From the NCBI GenBank assembly GCA_964368425.1, contig CAYJAP010000014.1, positions 1 through 16,880 on the forward strand: a stretch of DNA of 16,880 nucleotides, read 5' to 3'. The notes beneath the pieces are model-generated. The model did no database searches and had not been told where the DNA came from. It saw only the letters and a program-made list of their open reading frames with translations. This DNA is from CAYJAP01 sp964368425 (lineage in GTDB: Bacteria; Bacillota; Clostridia; Christensenellales; UBA1242). How positions within the stretch are numbered: position 1 is the first letter of the stretch; every line of letters begins with the position of its first letter. Below are positions 13,305 through 16,880 of the stretch, piece by piece. Position numbers and translations under genes: made by a program.

Positions 13305-14608
13305 TGTTTAAAACTTTAGTAGACGCATTTAAAATCAAAGAAATTAGAATTAAACTTTTAATAACCTTTGGTTTGCTATTAATATATAGAATAGGTTGCT
13401 GGATTCCAGTTCCTGGCTTAAATTTTGTGCAATTTAACAGTATGATTGGAGACGTTTCCTTCTATAAATTGTTAAGTTCTGCAAGTGGTGGCGCGTTAGC
13501 GAACGGTTCGTTGTTGGCTCTTGGTATTGGACCATATATTACGGCATCTATTATTATACAGTTGTTAACCCTAGTAGTTCCTAGTTTGGAAAAGCTGGCA
13601 AAAGAAGGGGGAGATGAGGGAAGAAAGAAAATCTCTCAGTACACCAAAGTAGCAGCTTTATTACTAGCTGTAGCACACGCTGTAGCAATAGTAATAAGTT
13701 ACAAATCAGCGCTTAACACATCAATGTTTGGTGCAGCAGCTCCACTTTGGGTAGTTGCAATGTTGGTTACAACTATACTGATTGCGGGCTGTATGTTTAC
13801 CTACTGGCTAGGTGAAAAAATCACAGAAATCGGTTTGGGTAACGGTCAGTCATTATTAATATTTGTTGGTATCTTAAGTACAGCAGGTAGTTCACTACTA
13901 ACAACAATTATGGGTATTGGCAACAATCCAGGAGAAAATATTGTGCAACTTGTAGTGTTCCTAATTGCATTGTTGGCGATATTCACATTCATTGTTACTA
14001 TCGATCTTGCAGAAAGAAAAATACCTGTTCAATATGCAAAACAGATTAAAGGCAGAAAAATGTATGGTGGACAAAACACGCATATTCCTATTAGAGTAAA
14101 CGCTACAGGAGTTATGCCGATAATATTCGCTATGGCATTGTTAAGCTTTCCACAATTAATTTTGAGCTTATTCGATCCTAAATTTGAGAGCGGATTTGCA
14201 AAATTCTACACCGAATGGTTAGGTACAGGTTCTTGGGTATACATCATAATTGTTGGTTTATTGATATTATTCTTCTCATATTTCTGGGCACAGGTTCAGT
14301 TCAATCCAGAAGATATCTCAAAGAACATGCAGCAAAATGGCGGATTCATCCCAGGTATCAGACCAGGAAAACCGACAGCTTTATACCTTAAAAAGGTATC
14401 TAACAGAATCACATTATTCGGAGCGATATTCTTATCTATAATTGCTATCATTCCATCGCTGTTATTCAAAGGTATCGGTTCAGGTGGTTTAGTAAGTGCT
14501 TTCAGTGCGACAGGACTGCTCATCGTAGTAAGTGTGGCATTAGAATTCAATAAACAACTAGAGGCACAGATGTTAATGCGTAACTATAAAGGATTCTTAA
14601 ACAAGTAG
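13304..14608 (+). CDS. secY: Protein translocase subunit SecY
   Basis: SecY is the membrane channel through which the Sec system exports or inserts proteins; it works with SecE, SecG, SecA and the ribosome. The 434-aa protein shows about ten hydrophobic segments. Family motifs include YRIGCWIPVPGL in the first segment, LGIGPYITASIIIQLLT, the GEKITEIGLGNGQSLLIFVGI stretch, the cytoplasmic loop with ERKIPVQYAKQ and NTHIPIRVNATGVMPIIFA, and FNPEDISKNMQQNGGFIPGIRPG, the loop that contacts SecA and the ribosome. AGAGG (13292-13296) inside rplO and the 1-nt overlap drive initiation. It is the last gene before the adk promoter. Confidence 0.98.
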   Translation: MFKTLVDAFKIKEIRIKLLITFGLLLIYRIGCWIPVPGLNFVQFNSMIGDVSFYKLLSSASGGALANGSLLALGIGPYITASIIIQLLTLVVPSLEKLAKEGGDEGRKKISQYTKVAALLLAVAHAVAIVISYKSALNTSMFGAAAPLWVVAMLVTTILIAGCMFTYWLGEKITEIGLGNGQSLLIFVGILSTAGSSLLTTIMGIGNNPGENIVQLVVFLIALLAIFTFIVTIDLAERKIPVQYAKQIKGRKMYGGQNTHIPIRVNATGVMPIIFAMALLSFPQLILSLFDPKFESGFAKFYTEWLGTGSWVYIIIVGLLILFFSYFWAQVQFNPEDISKNMQQNGGFIPGIRPGKPTALYLKKVSNRITLFGAIFLSIIAIIPSLLFKGIGSGGLVSAFSATGLLIVVSVALEFNKQLEAQMLMRNYKGFLNK

Positions 14609-14615
14609 TAAAATA

Positions 14616-14637
14616 GCTTAAACAGGCTGTTTATAGC
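14616..14637 (+). other. Hairpin in the secY-adk spacer
   Basis: GCTTAAACA (14616-14624) and TGTTTATAGC (14628-14637) pair around a GGC loop with one bulged T. No T-tract follows, so it is not a typical terminator. It may be a 3' stability element of the ribosomal transcript or mark an RNase processing site. The rest of the 118-bp spacer is A+T-rich and holds the adk promoter. Confidence 0.4.
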
Positions 14638-14688
14638 CGGCGAAGTTAATTAAAATTGACAAAATATATAGATTATTTAACTAGTTTA

Positions 14689-14697
14689 TGATATACT
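14689..14697 (+). promoter_or_regulatory. Extended -10 promoter for adk
   Basis: TGATATACT (14689-14697) fits the extended -10 form TGnTATACT. No good -35 lies at 17 bp. A perfect TTGACA (14656-14661) is present, but 30 bp upstream, too far to pair with it; no -10-like hexamer fits TTGACA at 16-18 bp. Transcription would start about 14704, shortly before the GGAGAGG binding site (14714-14720). Read-through from secY is also possible. Confidence 0.5.
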
Positions 14698-14726
14698 ATA
14701 AAGGTACAAATTTGGAGAGGTAAAAA

Positions 14727-15347
14727 ATGAAATTGCTTTTATTAGGAGCTCCAGGAAGTGGCAAAGGAACATTTTCTGATGATATACGCACTATATTAAG
14801 TATTCCTACAATATCTATGGGAGCATTGTTTAGGGAAGAAATAACCAATGATACTCCTATAGGTAAAGAAGCGAAAAAATATGTTGAAGCAGGTATCAAC
14901 GTTCCTGACGAAATACCAATCATGATGATTCAGAAACGTTTAGCTCAGAGAGATTGCAAAAAAGGATTTATACTAGATGGGTTCCCTCGTAATCTTAACC
15001 AGGCGAAGGCGCTGGAGAAAATGACAAAGCTAGATAATGTAGTCTTCTTCGATATTCCAGAATTTTTGATATTAAAAAGATTGTTAGGAAGACGTGTATG
15101 CGGTAACTGTGCTAAAACATTTAACATATCCACGTATAGTGCTACAGCATGTGACGCTTGCGGAGGACATTTAATTCAAAGAAAAGATGATAACGAGAAG
15201 ACTATTAAAACTCGTATCGCTGTTGACAAAAGAGAAACACGTCCACTTATTAAGTATTATCAGGAAAAAGGGATTTTGATAGCTGTTGACGCTTCAAGAA
15301 CACCTGAAGAAGTCAAGAAAGATGTCATCAAGGCTCTGGGATTGTAA
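14727..15347 (+). CDS. adk: Adenylate kinase, Cys4-lid type
   Basis: Adenylate kinase interconverts ATP + AMP and 2 ADP in the cytoplasm. The 206-aa protein has the P-loop GAPGSGKGT (residues 7-15), VPDE (59-62), FILDGFPRNLNQA (81-93, with the AMP-contact Arg88 and Gln92), GRRVCGNC and TACDACGG giving the lid cysteines 125, 128, 142 and 145, and RKDDNEKTIKTR. The Cys4 lid, probably zinc-bound, is common in Gram-positive enzymes. It is odd that the AMP-site motif STGDMLR is here SMGALFR (30-36): Arg36 and Gly32 remain, but the usual Thr and Asp are Met31 and Ala33. GGAGAGG lies 6 nt before the ATG. map follows after 1 nt. Confidence 0.93.
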   Translation: MKLLLLGAPGSGKGTFSDDIRTILSIPTISMGALFREEITNDTPIGKEAKKYVEAGINVPDEIPIMMIQKRLAQRDCKKGFILDGFPRNLNQAKALEKMTKLDNVVFFDIPEFLILKRLLGRRVCGNCAKTFNISTYSATACDACGGHLIQRKDDNEKTIKTRIAVDKRETRPLIKYYQEKGILIAVDASRTPEEVKKDVIKALGL

Positions 15348-15348
15348 C

Positions 15349-16095
15349 ATGATTAAGATAAAAACTGATAAAGAAATCGAATTAATGCGAATTGCAGGAC
15401 GTATTACTAAAGAGACTTTAGATCTCATGAAAGAACATTGTAAACCGAATATTTCTACCGCAGAGCTTGATAAAATAGCTTTTGACTACATCGTTAGTCA
15501 AGGAGCATGGCCTTCTTTTAAAAACTATCAAGGCTTTCCTGGTTCAATCTGTGCTTCAATCAATGAAGAGGTTGTGCATGGAATCCCTAGAAAAGACAGA
15601 GTGCTAAAGGAAGGCGATATCATAAGTATCGATACAGGTGCTTGCTACAAAGGATATCATGGCGACGCAGCTAGGACATTTCCCGTAGGGAAGATTGATT
15701 CTAAGAAAAAGAAACTAATCAAAGTTACAGAAGAATGCTTTTTTGAAGGGATTAAAGGGCTGAAAGCTGGAGATTTTGTTGGAGATATCTCTAACAGAGT
15801 GCAAACCCACGCAGAAAAAAATGGGTACGGCGTAGTAAGAGAATTGATTGGTCATGGAGTAGGTAAAGAACTACATGAAGATCCACAAGTTCCAAACTAT
15901 GGCATATCGGGAAGTGGCGCAAAACTCAATAAGGGTGCAGTGATAGCGATTGAACCAATGATAACAATGGGTAAAAGAAACGTTGTTTTCGGAGAAAATG
16001 GATGGACAGTTTCTACTCGAGATGGACTGCCTGCAGCCCACTATGAAAACACTGTCTTAGTAACTGAAAATGGAGTGGAGATTTTAACGTTATGA
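15349..16095 (+). CDS. map: Methionine aminopeptidase, type I
   Basis: This enzyme removes the initiator Met from nascent proteins after deformylation. The 248-aa pita-bread-fold protein keeps all five metal ligands: Asp95 and Asp106 (DTGACYKGYHGD), His169 (GHGVGKELHE), Glu202 (AIEPM) and Glu233 (HYENT). The conserved active-site histidines His77 (EVVHGIP) and His176 are also present. I start at ATG 15349; the frame is open further upstream, but that lies inside adk. There is no strong Shine-Dalgarno sequence, and the adk stop is 1 nt away, so translation is probably coupled to adk. The stop overlaps the next start (ATGA). Confidence 0.96.
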   Translation: MIKIKTDKEIELMRIAGRITKETLDLMKEHCKPNISTAELDKIAFDYIVSQGAWPSFKNYQGFPGSICASINEEVVHGIPRKDRVLKEGDIISIDTGACYKGYHGDAARTFPVGKIDSKKKKLIKVTEECFFEGIKGLKAGDFVGDISNRVQTHAEKNGYGVVRELIGHGVGKELHEDPQVPNYGISGSGAKLNKGAVIAIEPMITMGKRNVVFGENGWTVSTRDGLPAAHYENTVLVTENGVEILTL

Positions 16096-16328
16096 TGAGA
16101 AAAGAGATTGCAATCGGAAGCGTTGTAAAAAGCGTAAGTGGTAGAGATAATGAAAAGGTCTACGTAGTCGTAGACAAACAAAGCAAATATTTGAGTTTAG
16201 CAAATGGTAAAGACAGAAAAATAGGCAATGCTAAACGTAAAAATATTCTACATGTCAGTTGCTTAGGTGAAATAAAAGATATAAAACTAACAAACGACAA
16301 TATAATTAAAATCTTAAAAAACTATTAA
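16092..16328 (+). CDS. KOW-type RNA-binding protein (L14e/L6e/L27e-like)
   Basis: The 78-aa protein has a KOW-like beta-barrel start, EIAIGSVVKSVSGRDNEKVYVV (residues 4-25), followed by SLANGKDRKIGNAKRKNILHV. This matches the small KOW-domain proteins that sit between map and infA in many Gram-positive genomes and are annotated by likeness to archaeal and eukaryotic L14e. Its function has not been settled in bacteria as far as I know; RNA or ribosome binding is inferred from fold and context. It overlaps map by 4 nt (ATGA). The second ATG at 16095 is an equally possible start. Confidence 0.75.
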   Translation: MMRKEIAIGSVVKSVSGRDNEKVYVVVDKQSKYLSLANGKDRKIGNAKRKNILHVSCLGEIKDIKLTNDNIIKILKNY

Positions 16329-16341
16329 ATGGAGAATGAAT

Positions 16342-16563
16342 GTGTCTAAAGAAGATGTAATCGAAACCGAAGGAGTTATAACTGAAGTTATGAGAAACGC
16401 CGTGTTTAAGGTAAAGTTAAACAACGGGTTCATTATTACAGCATATCTCTCAGGGAAATTGCATGTAAATAATATAAGGATACTTGTCGGCGATTCAGTT
16501 AAAGTTGAAATGTCCCCATATGATTTGACAAAAGGTAGAATCATATGGCGTATGAAAAAATAA
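16342..16563 (+). CDS. infA: Translation initiation factor IF-1
   Basis: IF-1 occupies the A site of the 30S subunit during initiation. The product is an S1-type OB fold with EDVIETEGVITEV, FKVKLNNGFIITAYLSGKL, NNIRILVGDSVKVEMSPYDLTKGRI, ending WRMKK. I choose the GTG at 16342: GGAGA (16331-16335) is then 6 nt away and the protein is 73 aa and begins MSKEDVIE, as in the family. The ATG at 16336 abuts the binding site directly and adds two residues, so it is unlikely. The usual IRYRxMRK-like Arg-rich end is short here (IIWRMKK). Confidence 0.93.
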   Translation: MSKEDVIETEGVITEVMRNAVFKVKLNNGFIITAYLSGKLHVNNIRILVGDSVKVEMSPYDLTKGRIIWRMKK

Positions 16564-16576
16564 GTGGGAGGGAGTC

Positions 16577-16690
16577 ATGAAAGTAAGACCATCAGTTAAA
16601 AAAATGTGTAGTAAGTGTAAGGTAATCAAAAGAGAAGGTGTCGTTATGGTTATCTGTAAAAATCCTAAACACAAACAAAGACAGGGATAA
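16577..16690 (+). CDS. rpmJ: 50S ribosomal protein L36, zinc type (bL36)
   Basis: This 37-aa protein reads MKVRPSVKKMCSKCKVIKRE at its start, then GVVMVICKNPKHKQRQG. It has the zinc-ribbon set Cys11-x2-Cys14 ... Cys27-x4-His32, which is the C+ form. L36 helps fold 23S rRNA near the factor-binding region. GGGAGGGAG precedes the ATG. The position between infA and rpsM is canonical. Confidence 0.96.
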   Translation: MKVRPSVKKMCSKCKVIKREGVVMVICKNPKHKQRQG

Positions 16691-16829
16691 TTATACATAT
16701 GCTAATATGTACAAGCATCGTTAGCATAGCAGAAAACAATTGTGGTAAGGCGGCTGTAAATATCTTACCGCGTTTATATAAAATGAAAAATAAAAAGAAA
16801 CAAAACAACAAAATTACGGAGGAAATTAA
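16691..16829 (+). promoter_or_regulatory. Structured spacer / leader upstream of rpsM
   Basis: This 139-nt gap has no gene. Its RNA can form TACATAT-GCTA-ATATGTA (16694-16711), a perfect 7-bp hairpin. It can instead pair TATGCTAA (16698-16705) with TTAGCATA (16721-16728), a perfect 8-bp stem; the two share bases and exclude each other. A third, independent stem is GTGGTAAG (16742-16749) with CTTACCGC (16764-16771). Then an A-rich single strand leads to GGAGGAA (16818-16824) before rpsM. In E. coli, S4 controls the alpha operon through a leader pseudoknot at this place; a parallel role here is inference. No strong promoter is seen in the spacer. Confidence 0.5.
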
Positions 16830-16880
16830 ATGGCTCGTATTGCTGGTGTAGATTTACCAAGAGAGAAAAGAGTTGAGGCT
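16830..16880 (+). CDS. rpsM: 30S ribosomal protein S13 (uS13), 5' part only
   Basis: The first 17 codons (MARIAGVDLPREKRVEA) match the S13 N-terminus very well; the gene runs off the window. S13 is in the 30S head and contacts L5 and the P-site tRNA. GGAGGAA (16818-16824) gives good spacing. It should begin the alpha operon (rpsM-rpsK-rpsD-rpoA-rplQ), but only this fragment is visible. Confidence 0.95.
   Translation, partial: MARIAGVDLPREKRVEA

Noticed and set aside
14656..14697. TTGACA at 14656 paired with TATACT at 14692 as one promoter
   Set aside because: The 30-bp spacing is far too long. The extended -10 alone is the better call.
16742..16775. GTGGTAAG/CTTACCGC hairpin as an intrinsic terminator of the adk-rpmJ unit
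   Set aside because: The loop is 14 nt and only a broken T stretch (GTTTATATAAAA) follows, so efficient termination is doubtful. Kept as a leader structure instead.
1..16880. A previously undescribed multi-gene system
   Set aside because: Every gene of normal size belongs to a known housekeeping family in conserved order. The novelty seen is in leaders, tails and residue changes, not in new gene content.

Overview
The window is an A+T-rich stretch of bacterial chromosome (by eye well under 40% G+C). It is packed with plus-strand housekeeping genes and centred on a complete S10-spc ribosomal protein cluster. Several features point to a low-G+C Gram-positive bacterium, probably a member of the Clostridia: the short zinc-binding S14 (61 aa), a zinc-type L36, an adenylate kinase with a Cys4 lid, a small KOW-type RNA-binding protein between map and infA, and the order secY-adk-map-KOW-infA-rpmJ-rpsM. 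TGA is used as a stop (map) and TGG for Trp, so this is not a Mycoplasma-type code. No genus can be named from sequence alone. Several divergent details, such as the L22 hairpin, the adenylate kinase pocket, and tails on L24 and L30, suggest a poorly represented lineage.

Region 1 (1-3300) holds dus (tRNA-dihydrouridine synthase), then pgk and tpiA (two glycolytic enzymes), then a small DUF1858-type redox-disulfide protein. A promoter precedes pgk, and a clean rho-independent terminator closes the group right at the DUF1858 stop codon.

Region 2 (3300-3694) is the control region of the ribosomal cluster. It has an A/T-rich UP-like element, a strong -35/-10 pair with 17-bp spacing, and a predicted leader of about 268 nt that can form several hairpins.

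Region 3 (3695-14608) is the ribosomal run rpsJ-rplC-rplD-rplW-rplB-rpsS-rplV-rpsC-rplP-rpmC-rpsQ-rplN-rplX-rplE-rpsN-rpsH-rplF-rplR-rpsE-rpmD-rplO-secY. Spacing is tight: gaps of 8-20 nt, or overlaps of 1-14 nt. Most genes have an AGGAGG-type ribosome binding site, and I see no internal terminator. These genes make parts of both ribosomal subunits plus the main channel of the Sec translocon.

Region 4 (14609-16880) starts with a new extended -10 promoter in front of adk, then map, a KOW protein, infA, rpmJ, a 139-nt structured spacer, and the first 17 codons of rpsM. These link nucleotide balance, N-terminal Met removal and translation initiation with ribosome production, and they lead into the alpha operon.

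I found no mobile element, CRISPR array, tRNA, rRNA or defence system, and no evidence for a wholly new multi-gene system. The points most worth a second look are the two leader RNAs, the long Lys/Ala/Thr-rich tails on L30 and L24, the unusual tip of the L22 tunnel hairpin, and the altered AMP-site motif in adenylate kinase.
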